From Rhodocyclaceae bacterium (GTDB lineage: Bacteria; Pseudomonadota; Gammaproteobacteria; Burkholderiales; Rhodocyclaceae), in assembly GCA_006218025.1 (NCBI GenBank), contig VBWA01000002.1:62001-126000 (forward strand): 64,000 nucleotides of DNA, read 5' to 3'. A program made the position numbers and the translations under genes. The notes below the pieces were generated by a model. The model searched no databases, had not been told where the DNA came from, and worked only from the letters and a program-made list of their open reading frames with translations. Positions 24,687-34,055 of the stretch are shown here, piece by piece. Within the stretch, counting starts at the first letter, position 1; each line of letters opens with the position of its first letter.

Positions 24687-25923
24687 GTTCCCGCAAAGCA
24701 GCCACGCGCGCGATGCCGATGTTGCGCGCGATGGCCTGCGGGTCGGGCTTGGCTTCGTCTTTGGCCGCAGCGGCACGCGCCGCAGTTTCACGAGCTATCG
24801 CGCCGGCATCGACAGCGCGCACCGCCGCCAGCGCAGCGCGCCAGAAACGCGCCTGCACGTAGTCACGTTCTTCCCAGCCCAACCGGCCGCGGTAATCCGC
24901 CTCGCAGGCGAGCAATATCATCTCGAAGCGCTCCGGCCGGCGCAGCGCATCGCAACGCTCGAGCACCGTCAGTTTGGTTTCCGGCCGCAATTCCGCAACG
25001 CGGTGAATGTCGCCATGAAAGCGCGCGGCCAGACGCCCGACGTCGCGGCAATCCGTCGGCACGCGCAGCCGCTCGCAGATCTCTTCGAGCAGGGCCACGC
25101 TCTTCGCCTCGTGGCCGTAGTGACGCGGCAGAATGTCCGCCGGCGTGCGGCCCTTGCCCAGATCGTGCATCAGCGCGGCAAAGCGCGCCGGCAAGGCGCC
25201 TTCGAGCCGCGCCGACATGTCGATGACCATCATGACATGCACGCCGGTATCGACTTCGGGATGATAGTCGGCGCGCTGCGGTACACCCCACAGGGCGTCG
25301 AGTTCGGGTAACAGCCGCAACAGGGCCCCGCATTCGCGCAGCACCTCGAACATGCGCGACGGCTTCGCTTCCATCAGGCCGCGAGCCAGCTCCTGCCAGA
25401 CACGCTCGGATACCAGCGCATCGACTTCACCGGCGGCGACCATGCCGCGCATCAGCTCCATGGTTTCCGCGGCAACCGAGAAATCGGCGAAGCGTGCCGC
25501 GAGACGGGCGACGCGCAGGATGCGCACCGGGTCTTCGGCAAAGGCCGGCGACACGTGCCGCAACAATCGCGCCGCGAGGTCGGCCCGACCGCCGTGGGGA
25601 TCGATGATGGCGCCCGTCTCGTCCTTGGCCATCGCATTGATGGTCAGGTCGCGGCGCACAAGGTCCTCTTCCAGCGTTACCCCGGGCGCGGCATGAAAGG
25701 CAAATCCGGCATAGCCCGGCGCCGTCTTGCGTTCGGTGCGGGCCAGCGCGTATTCCTCATGCGTCTGCGGATGCAGGAACACCGGGAAGTCGCGCCCGAC
25801 CGCGACGAAGCCGCGCTCCAGCATCTCCTGCGGCGTGGCGCCGACCACCACCCAGTCGCGATCCGTGACCGGCAGACCGAGCAACTCGTCGCGCACGGCA
25901 CCGCCCACGGCGTAGGTCTTCAT
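24667..25923 (-). CDS. cca: Multifunctional CCA tRNA nucleotidyltransferase
   Basis: 418 residues starting [20 protein letters not shown]. It adds the 3' CCA to tRNAs. The class II nucleotidyltransferase head has [10 protein letters not shown] and the metal pair in [10 protein letters not shown], followed by RRDLTINAM and the nucleotide-selecting [16 protein letters not shown] region. The C-terminal HD phosphohydrolase domain has [10 protein letters not shown] and [14 protein letters not shown] (metal HD). The ATG at 25923 gives the true start; an upstream frame to 26001 lies in the intergenic gap. Runs behind the reductase gene with 10 bp between. Confidence 0.97.
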   Translation of the reverse strand: MKTYAVGGAVRDELLGLPVTDRDWVVVGATPQEMLERGFVAVGRDFPVFLHPQTHEEYALARTERKTAPGYAGFAFHAAPGVTLEEDLVRRDLTINAMAKDETGAIIDPHGGRADLAARLLRHVSPAFAEDPVRILRVARLAARFADFSVAAETMELMRGMVAAGEVDALVSERVWQELARGLMEAKPSRMFEVLRECGALLRLLPELDALWGVPQRADYHPEVDTGVHVMMVIDMSARLEGALPARFAALMHDLGKGRTPADILPRHYGHEAKSVALLEEICERLRVPTDCRDVGRLAARFHGDIHRVAELRPETKLTVLERCDALRRPERFEMILLACEADYRGRLGWEERDYVQARFWRAALAAVRAVDAGAIARETAARAAAAKDEAKPDPQAIARNIGIARVAALRELKAADR

Positions 25924-25933
25924 TTGCGCGATG

Positions 25934-26845
25934 TCAGCCACGCAGATACGTGGGCGCCACAATTTCAAGAGGCGTCGCGATGCGCCCGAAAGGCAGCGCA
26001 CAGCCGCTGTCGCAAACGCTGGCGACGCGCATCGAACGGATGTTGTCGCGCGTCATCGGGCCGTTGGGAATGAACTCCATGGACCAGGCCTGCAGCCAGG
26101 CGACGGCCTCCGGCAGCCCGACCACGGCGCGCGGATGGCCGGAAACCTCCGCGGCGTAGCTGACCAGTTCGCGCAGGCTGTATTGCTTCGGGCCGCACAG
26201 ATCGTAGGCCGCGCCGATGCTCTCCGGGCGCAGCAAGCTGTCGGCCACCGCGGCGGCAACGTCGCCCACCCACACCGGCTGGAAGCGCGCAGCGGCACCC
26301 GCCAGCGGGAAGAAGGGCGCGATCCTTGCCAGTCGCGCGAACAGCGTAAGGAAGGAATCGCCCGGGCCGAAAATCACCGAGGGACGAAACAGCGTGAGGT
26401 CGAGGTCCGCCTCCCGCAGCAGCGCCTCGCCGGCCGCCTTGGAGCGCAGATAGCCGGAAGGTGCGTCGGTCGCCGCCTTCAGCGCCGAGACATGCAGCAC
26501 GCGGCGCACGCCGGCCGCCTTCGCCGCAGCGGCGATTTTTTGCGGCAATTCGACATGGGCGCGGGCGAAGCCCTTGCCGTAGGGTTCGCCCTCACCGCCT
26601 TTCAATATTCCGACCAGGCTGATCACGGCATCCTGCCCGACCATCAGCCGCGCCAGCGTCGCCGGATCATGGACGTCGGCCTCGACCACGGTCGCCGTGG
26701 GCAGCACCAGCAAGTGCTTGGCGTGGTCTCGCCGGCGCGTCGGCAACGTGAATTGAAAGTCGGCGCTGGCGGTGCGGCGAGCCAGCTCGCCGACAATCGC
26801 CGTGCCCAGGAACCCGGTGCCGCCGATGATCAGCAGGTTCTTCAC
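25934..26845 (-). CDS. NAD-dependent reductase of the complex I NDUFA9 type, with an element copy
   Basis: 303 residues, atypical short-chain dehydrogenase. Rossmann motif [20 protein letters not shown] at the N-terminus, then [40 protein letters not shown] and [20 protein letters not shown] with the Tyr-Lys pair in altered spacing. It has the NDUFA9-like pattern of betaproteobacteria. Between the first helix and the strand that follows, [17 protein letters not shown] includes residues from the dispersed element (26755-26778), read in the third frame type; relatives have a shorter hinge there. Its start overlaps the end of the transglycosylase gene by four bases. Confidence 0.88.
   Translation of the reverse strand: MKNLLIIGGTGFLGTAIVGELARRTASADFQFTLPTRRRDHAKHLLVLPTATVVEADVHDPATLARLMVGQDAVISLVGILKGGEGEPYGKGFARAHVELPQKIAAAAKAAGVRRVLHVSALKAATDAPSGYLRSKAAGEALLREADLDLTLFRPSVIFGPGDSFLTLFARLARIAPFFPLAGAAARFQPVWVGDVAAAVADSLLRPESIGAAYDLCGPKQYSLRELVSYAAEVSGHPRAVVGLPEAVAWLQAWSMEFIPNGPMTRDNIRSMRVASVCDSGCALPFGRIATPLEIVAPTYLRG
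26755..26778 (-). repeat. Dispersed 24-bp element, copy 10 (inside reductase gene)
   Basis: GAAAGTCGGCGCTGG then CGGTGCGGC, one mismatch. The coding strand reads TASADF, different from the VGAG peptide because gene and element point the other way. Confidence 0.92.
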
Positions 26846-28794
26846 GGCAGCTGTTCCACTCCCGTTTCGCCCTGTCCGCGCGCGCCGATCACCCCCAGTG
26901 TGCCTTTCAGGGACTGCGGACGGCCGGAAAACAGCGTGTTGTAATAGACCGCGTTGCTCATGACCTTTTTCACGTAATCACGCGTTTCCGTGAAGGGGAT
27001 GGTTTCGGCGTAGATCGCGCCTTCCAGAGGCCTCTCCGCGCGCCACCTGCGGGCCCGGCCGGGGCCGGCATTGTAGGCGGCGGAAGCCAGCACCGGATGG
27101 TTGTCGAGCGAAGTCAGCACCATCTTCATGTAGTGGGTGCCGAGCGTGACGTTGGTGTCCATCTCGGTCACCCGGGCCGGGTGAAAATGGACCATGTTGA
27201 TTTTCTTCGCCACCCATTTCGCCGTGGCCGGCATCAACTGCATGAGGCCCTTGGCGCCGACCGAAGACTTGGCGTTCATGATGAAACGCGATTCCTGCCG
27301 CATCAGGCCATAGACCCAGCCGTTGTTGAGCGCAAGTTCGTCGGCCTTGGGCCGCACCTGGTCGCTGAAGGGCGCAATGTAGCGCAAATTGTAATTGTGC
27401 TGCGCCTGCGTCCGGTCGGCCGTGTTGATGGCGCGGTCCCATATCTCGTTGTGCCGGGCGAGCTCCGCCGCCGCCAGCAAGGCCCGGTCGTCCATGCCGC
27501 GCAGGGACCACACCCATTCGCGCACGCCTTCGATGCGCATATCGACGCGGAACAGGGCCAGCGCGCGCTGAAAACCCTGGTTCGCCGTGGCCAGGGCCAG
27601 TTCCTCGGCGCTCGGCGCCGGCGCGAGGGGCGGCACGTCGATGGTGCGGCCGAGCTCCTCATCGGCAAGGTTGCCGTAAAAATTCGGTTGGCCGCCGAGC
27701 TTCGAGTAAAGCGCGCGCGCCTCTTCGGCACGGCCGCCGGCGACCAGCGCCCGGGCTTGCCAGTAAGTCCAGTCCGGCTGCGCGGACAGGGTCGGCGGCA
27801 TTGCGGCAATCGCCCGCCGCACGGCGCTCCAGTCATGCACGCGCAAGGCGGCACGGACCCGCCAGGCCATCTGCTCCTCGGACAAGCGGGTGGCGGACGC
27901 ATTTTCGTACCACGCCAGCGCCTCCGGCTGGTGGCGCAGCGCCGCCTGCCAGGCCAGATGGCCCCAGGCGTAGGCACGCTCTTCGGCAGTAAAACGCGCC
28001 TCGATCCGCATCCAGCGCCTGGCCGCATCCTGCGGGTCATTCCGAGCCAGACGCTGCACCGCGAACAACGCCGTTTCGCGTCCGCCGCGCTTTGCCGCAA
28101 AGCCGGCGGGGAGCTTGTCGAGATAGCGCGCCGGGCCTTGCGCGATGGATTCGAGGCCGCGCCCGTCGAAACCTTCGCTGGCCGGCAAATAGGCTGCCGC
28201 GCTGCGTGCGGCGCCCACCCGCTTCGCTTCAAAGAACCGCCGCACGCGCTGCCAGACCTCTTCCGCCGTCAATCCACCCGCGGCAACCAGCTGATCGACG
28301 ACCATCTCGCAGGCCTGCGGCAAATCCTGGCCGCTGGTCCACAGCGTACGCACCGCCTCGGGCGTCCGCGAGGCCTGCGCCGCGTAGCAATTCACTTCGG
28401 CATCGGGCAAGGCGAGCGCCGGCAGCTCACGCTGAAAACTTTGCCAGTCGCCCTTCTTGCCCAATACCCGCAGCCAGTCGCCGCGCAATTTCTCGGCGAG
28501 ATAGGCGCCCGGATGGCGGCTCAGATAGTCCGCAACGCCGCTGTCGTCGCCATCGTCGAGACGCAGCCGCAAGGCCCAGTATTCGGCCCACGGGCGCAGC
28601 GGATGCTCCTGCAGGGCATCCAGCTGACGCCCGAGGCGCACCCGCTCGCCGTTGCGAAAAGCGTCCCGCGCCAGAAGAAAGGCCGCATCGCCGCGCTCGG
28701 CGGACGTTCCCGCAGGGACGCATAATGCTGGCGCCGAGAACAGCCAAGCCGCTACCGAGAAAGCCGCAATGAAGGCTTGCCGGGATAGGGACAT
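26842..28794 (-). CDS. slt: Soluble lytic murein transglycosylase
   Basis: About 650 residues in the periplasm. From the ATG at 28794 it has a signal peptide (RQAFIAAFSVAAWLFSAPAL); an ATG at 28818 is an alternative start. The long helical U-shaped domain (residues 30-430) precedes the catalytic domain with WVYGLMRQESRFIMNAKSSV, where Glu is the acid, then GAKGLMQLMPATAKWVAKKI, TLGTHYMKM and ASAAYNAGPGRARRW. It cleaves the glycan strands of peptidoglycan to 1,6-anhydromuropeptides. It is the first gene of the unit with the reductase and cca. It is divergent from the formyl-THF cyclo-ligase gene. Confidence 0.95.
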   Translation of the reverse strand: MSLSRQAFIAAFSVAAWLFSAPALCVPAGTSAERGDAAFLLARDAFRNGERVRLGRQLDALQEHPLRPWAEYWALRLRLDDGDDSGVADYLSRHPGAYLAEKLRGDWLRVLGKKGDWQSFQRELPALALPDAEVNCYAAQASRTPEAVRTLWTSGQDLPQACEMVVDQLVAAGGLTAEEVWQRVRRFFEAKRVGAARSAAAYLPASEGFDGRGLESIAQGPARYLDKLPAGFAAKRGGRETALFAVQRLARNDPQDAARRWMRIEARFTAEERAYAWGHLAWQAALRHQPEALAWYENASATRLSEEQMAWRVRAALRVHDWSAVRRAIAAMPPTLSAQPDWTYWQARALVAGGRAEEARALYSKLGGQPNFYGNLADEELGRTIDVPPLAPAPSAEELALATANQGFQRALALFRVDMRIEGVREWVWSLRGMDDRALLAAAELARHNEIWDRAINTADRTQAQHNYNLRYIAPFSDQVRPKADELALNNGWVYGLMRQESRFIMNAKSSVGAKGLMQLMPATAKWVAKKINMVHFHPARVTEMDTNVTLGTHYMKMVLTSLDNHPVLASAAYNAGPGRARRWRAERPLEGAIYAETIPFTETRDYVKKVMSNAVYYNTLFSGRPQSLKGTLGVIGARGQGETGVEQLP

Positions 28795-28860
28795 GGCGGG
28801 TTTGAGCTTATAGTTCATCCAATGTTTGCTTCTTGACTTGTTCCGGCTCCACGTTAGCAC

Positions 28861-29466
28861 ATGACCGCAGACTCGCCGTCAGGCGAACACACCGACGATT
28901 CCCCGATTCCTCGCGCTGCATTGCGGCGCCTGAAGCTGGCCGCACGCATGGCGCTCGACAAAAAAACCCATGCCGAACTTTCGGCGCGGATCGAGTCCCA
29001 TCTTGCCGCGTTGCTGGCACCCCTGCCATCGCAAACTCTGGCCTTCTGCGCGCCGGTGCGTGGCGAATTCGATGCACGCCCACTGGCGTCGCTCCTCCTT
29101 GACCGCGGCTGGCAGGCGACAATGCCCGTCGTCCTTGAATCGGATGCGCCAATGCGCTTCAGGCGCTGGACACCTTCTTGCACGATGGGCGTCGATCGCT
29201 ACGACATTCCGATTCCGCTCGACGGTCCGGATCTGGTCCCCGACGTCGTGCTGCTTCCATTGCTGGCTTTCGACGCACAGGGTTTCCGCCTTGGCTACGG
29301 TGGTGGATATTTTGACCGCACACTTGCGGTGCTGGTTCCCCGCCCGCTGGCAATCGGCGTTGGCTTCGAACTCGGACGCGTGGCGGACATCCGGCCGCAG
29401 ACGCACGACATACCCCTCGCCGCGGTGGTCACCGAGGCCGGCATCATGCGTTTTACCCCCGCCTAA
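28861..29466 (+). CDS. 5-formyltetrahydrofolate cyclo-ligase family protein
   Basis: 201 residues (ygfA/fau family). The reaction converts 5-formyl-THF to 5,10-methenyl-THF with ATP. Motifs: PRAALRRLKLAARMALDKKT at the start, LAFCAPVRGEFDARPL, DLVPDVVLLPLLAFDAQGFR, and the hallmark LGYGGGYFDRTLAVL with the phosphate-binding glycines, followed by GVGFELGRVADI. The 6S RNA that often lies beside this gene is not visible, as the upstream gap is only 66 bp. The stop overlaps the convergent aminotransferase gene by four bases. Confidence 0.93.
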   Translation: MTADSPSGEHTDDSPIPRAALRRLKLAARMALDKKTHAELSARIESHLAALLAPLPSQTLAFCAPVRGEFDARPLASLLLDRGWQATMPVVLESDAPMRFRRWTPSCTMGVDRYDIPIPLDGPDLVPDVVLLPLLAFDAQGFRLGYGGGYFDRTLAVLVPRPLAIGVGFELGRVADIRPQTHDIPLAAVVTEAGIMRFTPA

Positions 29467-30668
29467 CGCCCGGTCGCCCGGCCCAGTCGCTCCAAAGCCT
29501 CGTCGAGCAAGCCGCGGCACGTGCCGAAATTGAGGCGGACGAAGCCCGGCGCGCCGAAATCGGCGCCGTCCGATAGCCCCAGTCCATGCTGCTCGAACCA
29601 GCGAGCTGAATTGTCGACGCCGCGATCGGAAGCGAATTCGCGCGCATCGATCCAGGCCAGGTAGGTCGCCTCCACCGGCCGCATGGCCAGGCCCGGCACC
29701 CCAGCGACCGCACGCTCGACGGCGCGCAGGTTGCCGCGCAGATAGTCGAGCAGGGCCGCCTGCCAATCGTCGCAGCTCGTCAGCGCGGCTTCGGTCGCAA
29801 CCATGCCCAGCGCATTGACGTGCGGCACGATGCCGTGCATGGCGTCGCGGAAACTGCGCCGCAGGCGGCTGTCGGGAATGATGGCGAAGGCGCAGCCCAG
29901 CCCGGGGATGTTGAAGGTCTTGGACGGCGCCATCAGCGTGATGGTGCGCGCCGCCAGTTCCGGGCTGAGCGTGGCGAAAAGTCGGTGCTGGTGATACGGC
30001 GACAGGATCAGGCCGTTGTGGATTTCGTCCGAGCAGACCACCAGATCGTGCTTTTCCGCCAGCAGCGCGATCTGCCACAGCTCGTCCTCGTTCCATACCC
30101 GTCCGGTCGGATTGTGCGGATGGCAGAGCAGAAAGAGTTTTGCCCGGCTGGTCCTGAGTACCGCGTCGACGGTGGGAAAATCCCACAGCCAGCCCGCGGA
30201 GTCGCGCACCAGCGGAGCGCTCGCCACGCGCCGGCCGGAATACCCCGGCGCCGACAGAAAAGGCGGATAAATCGGCGTCGCGGTGAATACCGCGTCGCCC
30301 GCCGCGCCGACGGCGCGACAGGCGACGTTGAGACCGGACACCAAACCCGGCAACCAGACGATCCACTCGAGTTCGATGCTCCAGTCGAACTTGCGCCCGA
30401 GGTAGCCGACGACGGCGTCGATCTGGCTTGCGGTGGGCTGGTTGTAGCCGAACACGCCATGGTCGACGCGCTCGCGCAGGGCGGCGATTACCGCCGGCGG
30501 CGCGGCAAAGTCCATGTCGGCGACCCACAGCGGAATTATGTCCCCATCCTCTTGGGTGGGGACCGAATCCCGGGACACTTCGCCTGGCGTAGCCCGGCCG
30601 GCGTACTTCGCCCACTTCACCGAATCGGTGTTGGCACGCTCGATAACGGCGTCAAAGTCGAAGCTCAT
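29463..30668 (-). CDS. PLP-dependent MalY/PatB-type C-S lyase or aminotransferase
   Basis: 401 residues of the class I aminotransferase fold; members act as cystathionine beta-lyases. Landmarks are IIPLWVADMDFAAPPAVIAA, HGVFGYNQPTAS, LCHPHNPTGRVWNEDEL, VCSDEIHNGLIL and the PLP lysine in LMAPSKTFNIPGLG near residue 235. Between KWAKYAG and IIPLWVADMDF there are about a dozen residues more than in E. coli MalY; the DNA of this insert has GTGTCCC...GGGATTCGGTCCCC-like text and looks like an inserted short repeat of another type. It is near ilvA on the same strand (gap 26 bp). Confidence 0.92.
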   Translation of the reverse strand: MSFDFDAVIERANTDSVKWAKYAGRATPGEVSRDSVPTQEDGDIIPLWVADMDFAAPPAVIAALRERVDHGVFGYNQPTASQIDAVVGYLGRKFDWSIELEWIVWLPGLVSGLNVACRAVGAAGDAVFTATPIYPPFLSAPGYSGRRVASAPLVRDSAGWLWDFPTVDAVLRTSRAKLFLLCHPHNPTGRVWNEDELWQIALLAEKHDLVVCSDEIHNGLILSPYHQHRLFATLSPELAARTITLMAPSKTFNIPGLGCAFAIIPDSRLRRSFRDAMHGIVPHVNALGMVATEAALTSCDDWQAALLDYLRGNLRAVERAVAGVPGLAMRPVEATYLAWIDAREFASDRGVDNSARWFEQHGLGLSDGADFGAPGFVRLNFGTCRGLLDEALERLGRATGR

Positions 30669-30694
30669 CCGGGTGCACCACGCGGTGGCAATGC

Positions 30695-32200
30695 CTAGCC
30701 CAGAAACAAGCGGTAGGCCGGGTTCTTCGATTCGTCCCAGAAGCGGTAACCGAGGCTCTTGAGAAAGGCGTGGAAGTCTTTCATCTCCTTCGGCGGCACT
30801 TCCATGCCGACCAGCACGCGACCGGTATCGGCGCCGTGGTTGCGGTAGTGGAACAGGCTGATGTTCCAGCCTGCGCTCATCTTGTTGAGGAAATTCATCA
30901 GGGCGCCGGGACGCTCGGGAAACTCGAAGCGGTAGATCAGCTCGTTCTTCACTTGCGCCGCGTGGCCGCCGACCAGGTGGCGGATGTGCAGCTTGGCCAT
31001 TTCGTCGTCGGTAAGATCCAGCGCCGGATAGCCGTTCCTCTGCAGTTGTTGGACGAGCTTGGTCGCCTCGCTGCGATTGGCCACCTGCATGCCGACGAAC
31101 ACATGTGCCTCGGCAGCATCGTGGAAGCGGTAGTTGAATTCGGTGATGTTGTGCGAACCGATCAGCGCGACGAATTTCTTGTAGGCGCCGGGCTTCTCCG
31201 GCAGCGTCACGGCCAGCACGGCCTCGCGCTGTTCGCCGACTTCGGCGCGCTCGGCGACGAAGCGCAGGCGGTCGAAATTCATGTTGGCGCCGGAAGCCAC
31301 CGCCACCAGCGTCTTGCCCTGCACGCCATGCTTCTTGGCCCAGGCCTTGGCGCCCGCGATGGCGAGCGCGCCGGCCGGCTCGAGGATCGAGCGCGTGTCC
31401 TCGAACACATCCTTGATCGCCGCGCAGATCGCGTCGGTGTCGACCAGCACCATTTCATCGACGTATTCGCGGCACAGGCGGAAGGTCTCGGCGCCGACGT
31501 ATTTGACCGCCGCGCCATCGGCAAACAGTCCGACATTTTCGAGGCGCACCCGCCGGCCCGCTTTCAGCGAGCGGTCCATGGCATCGGCATCGGCCGCCTC
31601 GACGCCGATGATCTTGATGTCGGGCCGCAGGCGCTTGATATAGGCCGCCACCCCGGAGATCAGCCCGCCGCCGCCGACGCAGCAGAACACCGCCTCGATC
31701 GTGTCCGGGTGCTGGCGCAGGATCTCCATGCCGATGGTGCCCTGGCCGGCGATCACGTCCGGATCGTCGAAGGGATGCACGAAGTTGAGCTTCTGCTTCT
31801 TCTCCAGTTCCAGCGCATGCGTGTAGGCCGCGTCGTAGGATTCGCCGGCCAGCACCACCTCGCCACCGAGCTTCTTCACCGCGTCGATCTTGATCTGCGG
31901 CGTGGTGGTCGGCATCACGATCACGGCGCGGATGCCGAGCTTGTGCGCCGAGAGCGCGACACCCTGGGCGTGATTGCCGGCCGAGGCACAGATCACGCCG
32001 CGCTTGCGCTGCGCCGGCGTCAGGTGAACGATCTTGTTGTAGGCGCCGCGCAGCTTGAAGCTGAACACCGGCTGCATGTCCTCGCGCTTGAGCAGGATGT
32101 TGTTGCCGACGCGCGCCGAAAGGATAGCAGCGGGCTCCAGCGGCGTCTCGATGGCAACATCATAGACGCGGGCGTTGAGAATTCTTTCGAGATAGTCCAT
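30695..32200 (-). CDS. ilvA: Threonine ammonia-lyase, biosynthetic
   Basis: 501 residues. Catalyses the first step of isoleucine synthesis, L-threonine to 2-oxobutanoate and ammonia. The PLP lysine is in QPVFSFKLRGAYNKI, the phosphate-binding glycines in CVGGGGLISGVAAYIK and the SAGNHAQGVALSA motif is intact. Two ACT-like regulatory domains follow (EKPGAYKKFVALIGSHNITE and FEFPERPGALMNFLNKM), so feedback inhibition by isoleucine is expected. The start MDYLERILNARVYDVA at 32200 matches relatives; the long upstream frame runs into the divergent YqaA gene. The stop is 26 bp upstream of the PatB-like gene. Confidence 0.97.
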   Translation of the reverse strand: MDYLERILNARVYDVAIETPLEPAAILSARVGNNILLKREDMQPVFSFKLRGAYNKIVHLTPAQRKRGVICASAGNHAQGVALSAHKLGIRAVIVMPTTTPQIKIDAVKKLGGEVVLAGESYDAAYTHALELEKKQKLNFVHPFDDPDVIAGQGTIGMEILRQHPDTIEAVFCCVGGGGLISGVAAYIKRLRPDIKIIGVEAADADAMDRSLKAGRRVRLENVGLFADGAAVKYVGAETFRLCREYVDEMVLVDTDAICAAIKDVFEDTRSILEPAGALAIAGAKAWAKKHGVQGKTLVAVASGANMNFDRLRFVAERAEVGEQREAVLAVTLPEKPGAYKKFVALIGSHNITEFNYRFHDAAEAHVFVGMQVANRSEATKLVQQLQRNGYPALDLTDDEMAKLHIRHLVGGHAAQVKNELIYRFEFPERPGALMNFLNKMSAGWNISLFHYRNHGADTGRVLVGMEVPPKEMKDFHAFLKSLGYRFWDESKNPAYRLFLG

Positions 32201-32246
32201 GGCAGCAGGGCGGAAGGTTCGTTGACCGGCAAGGGTAACATGGCGC

Positions 32247-32675
32247 ATGGACTTCTCTTTCACGGCGGAAGCCGGATTGGCCGGCCTCTTCCTCGCCAGC
32301 TTCCTTTCCGCCACGCTGCTGCCCGGCGGCTCGGAAGTCGTGCTGTTCGCCGTGATCAAGCAGCATCCCGATCAGGTGATGGCCGCCTTGCTGCTGGCGA
32401 CGCTGGGCAACACGCTGGGTGGCATGACGACCTATGGCATGGCGCGCCTGCTCCCCGGGAAAGTCGGCGCTGACGATACGGTGATGAAGCGGCTCGACGC
32501 CCTGCGCAAGCATGGCGCGCCGCTGCTCCTGCTGGCCTGGGCGCCGGTCATCGGCGATGCCCTGTGCGCGGCGGCCGGCTGGCTGCGCCTGCCGGCGGTC
32601 GCTTGTGCGGCGTGGATGGCGGCGGGGAAGGCCGCCCGCTATGTGCTGGTGGTGGCCGGCGCCGGGATGGCCTGA
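32247..32675 (+). CDS. YqaA-type DedA-related membrane protein, with an element copy
   Basis: 142 residues, integral membrane. The start FTAEAGLAGLFLASFLSATL and LPGGSEVVLFAVIKQHPDQV are typical for YqaA, and the C-terminal APVIGDALCAAAGWLRLP is the conserved signature. Between them, LLPGKVGADDTVMKRLDALR contains VGADDTV encoded by the repeat at 32459-32482. In relatives this loop has basic and bulky residues instead, and it lies on the cytoplasmic side. It is divergent from ilvA and its end overlaps the MATE gene by 37 bp. Function unknown; DedA relatives act in lipid or membrane homeostasis. Confidence 0.85.
   Translation: MDFSFTAEAGLAGLFLASFLSATLLPGGSEVVLFAVIKQHPDQVMAALLLATLGNTLGGMTTYGMARLLPGKVGADDTVMKRLDALRKHGAPLLLLAWAPVIGDALCAAAGWLRLPAVACAAWMAAGKAARYVLVVAGAGMA
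32459..32482 (-). repeat. Dispersed 24-bp element, copy 11 (inside yqaA-like gene)
   Basis: GAAAGTCGGCGCTGACG then ATACGGT, two mismatches. It encodes KVGADDTV in frame. Confidence 0.88.
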
Positions 32676-34006
32676 GCCGAAATGTGCAGGAAGTAGGCCA
32701 GCACGCCGGCACCCGCAAGCGACAGGCTCGCCACTCCCGCCATCCAGAAACCCGCGGCGCCGCGCGGCGCACCGAAAGTATCGGTCAAGCCCAGCAGGTA
32801 GCCGCCGCCGAGACCGACGCCCCATAGCGAAATGGCATAGATCACCATCGGCACCGTGGCGCGCTTGTAGCCGCGCAGCACCTGGGCCATGACCGCCTGC
32901 ACGGCGTCGGCCAGGTGATAGAAAGCGACGATGGACAGCAGCGTCGCGGCGGCGGCCGCGACTGCGGGATCGGAGGTATAGGCGCGCGCCAGCGGCCCCG
33001 CGCCGAAGCCGATCGCCGCGCCGAGAGCGGCGGCGGCGGCGCAGCCAACCGCCAGCCCCAGCAAACCGGCGTGCCGCGCGCGCCGACTTTCACCGGCGCC
33101 CAACGCCTGCCCGACCACCACGCCGGTGGCGCTGCCCAGGGCGAGCGGCACCATGAAGACAAAGACCGCGACATTGGCGGCAATCTGGTGCGCGGCGGAG
33201 ACCTCGGGTCCGAGCCGGGCGATGAACAGCGCCATGAAAGTGAAGGCCGTGACGTCGACCAGGAATGTGGCGCCCATCGGCAGGCCCAGCATCAGGAATT
33301 CGCGGAGGGCCGACAGGCGCGGCCATTCGAAGCGGGCGAAGACGCCATACGGCGCGTACTCGGCATCGTGACGGCACCACAGCCAGGCCAGGGTCGCGAT
33401 GACCCACATGATGACGGCCGAAGACCAGCCGCAGCCGGCGCCGCCCATGGCGGGAAGGCCGAAATGGCCGTACATGAAGACCCAGTTGAGCGGCGCCTTG
33501 AGCGCCAGCCCGAGAAGATTGAAACTCATCACCGGTTGCGGCCGGCCGATGCCGGTGGTAAAGCCGTAGAAGACGCGGAAGAACATCACGCCCGGCACCG
33601 CCCAGGCCGTGCCGTCGAGATAGGCGCGCACCTTGATTTCCACCTCCGGCGTCAGGCGCGAAAATGCCAGCAGCGGATCGGGATTTTTCAAGGCAACGAA
33701 CGCGAGCAGCGACAAAGCCACGGCCAGCCAAACGCACTGCCGTACGTCGGCGCCGATCTCCTGATAGCGACCCGCACCGTAATGGTGGGCAGCCACCGGG
33801 GTGAGCGCGAGCAGCACGCCGATCATCGTCATGATGACGGTGACGTAAATGCTGGCGCCGATGCCCACCGCCGCCAGGTCGACCGACGAGAGCCGCCCTG
33901 CCATGAGCGTGTCGATCACACCATTGGCCATCACCGCAGCCTGGGCGATCAGCACAGGCCAGGCGAGGTGCAGCAGTTCGCGCGGAAGGGGGCGTGGGAC
34001 GGGCAT
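32639..34006 (-). CDS. MATE-family multidrug efflux transporter
   Basis: 455-residue cation-coupled efflux pump with 12 predicted membrane segments in the inner membrane. Family landmarks are LAWPVLIAQAAVMANGVIDT, LMAGRLSSVDLAAVGIGASI, FYGFTTGIGRPQPVM, and in the second half ISAAHQ-like VSAAHQIAANVAVFVF and GSATGVVVGQALGAG. The C-terminus of the gene overlaps the convergent YqaA-like gene by 37 bp. A weak element-like sequence at 33071-33096 falls in the loop GAGESRRARHAG but is probably chance. Substrate unknown; DinF/NorM-like. Confidence 0.9.
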   Translation of the reverse strand: MPVPRPLPRELLHLAWPVLIAQAAVMANGVIDTLMAGRLSSVDLAAVGIGASIYVTVIMTMIGVLLALTPVAAHHYGAGRYQEIGADVRQCVWLAVALSLLAFVALKNPDPLLAFSRLTPEVEIKVRAYLDGTAWAVPGVMFFRVFYGFTTGIGRPQPVMSFNLLGLALKAPLNWVFMYGHFGLPAMGGAGCGWSSAVIMWVIATLAWLWCRHDAEYAPYGVFARFEWPRLSALREFLMLGLPMGATFLVDVTAFTFMALFIARLGPEVSAAHQIAANVAVFVFMVPLALGSATGVVVGQALGAGESRRARHAGLLGLAVGCAAAAALGAAIGFGAGPLARAYTSDPAVAAAAATLLSIVAFYHLADAVQAVMAQVLRGYKRATVPMVIYAISLWGVGLGGGYLLGLTDTFGAPRGAAGFWMAGVASLSLAGAGVLAYFLHISAQAIPAPATTST

Positions 34007-34055
34007 GCGCTGAGTCTAGCCGACGTCGGCAGCAGCAGCCCGCCGACAGCCGGCG

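Noticed and set aside
33071-33096. Element-like GCGCGCCGACTTTCACCGG in the MATE gene
   Set aside because: Only the GCGCCGACTTTC part agrees; the protein loop has normal length, so it is listed only as a weak candidate.
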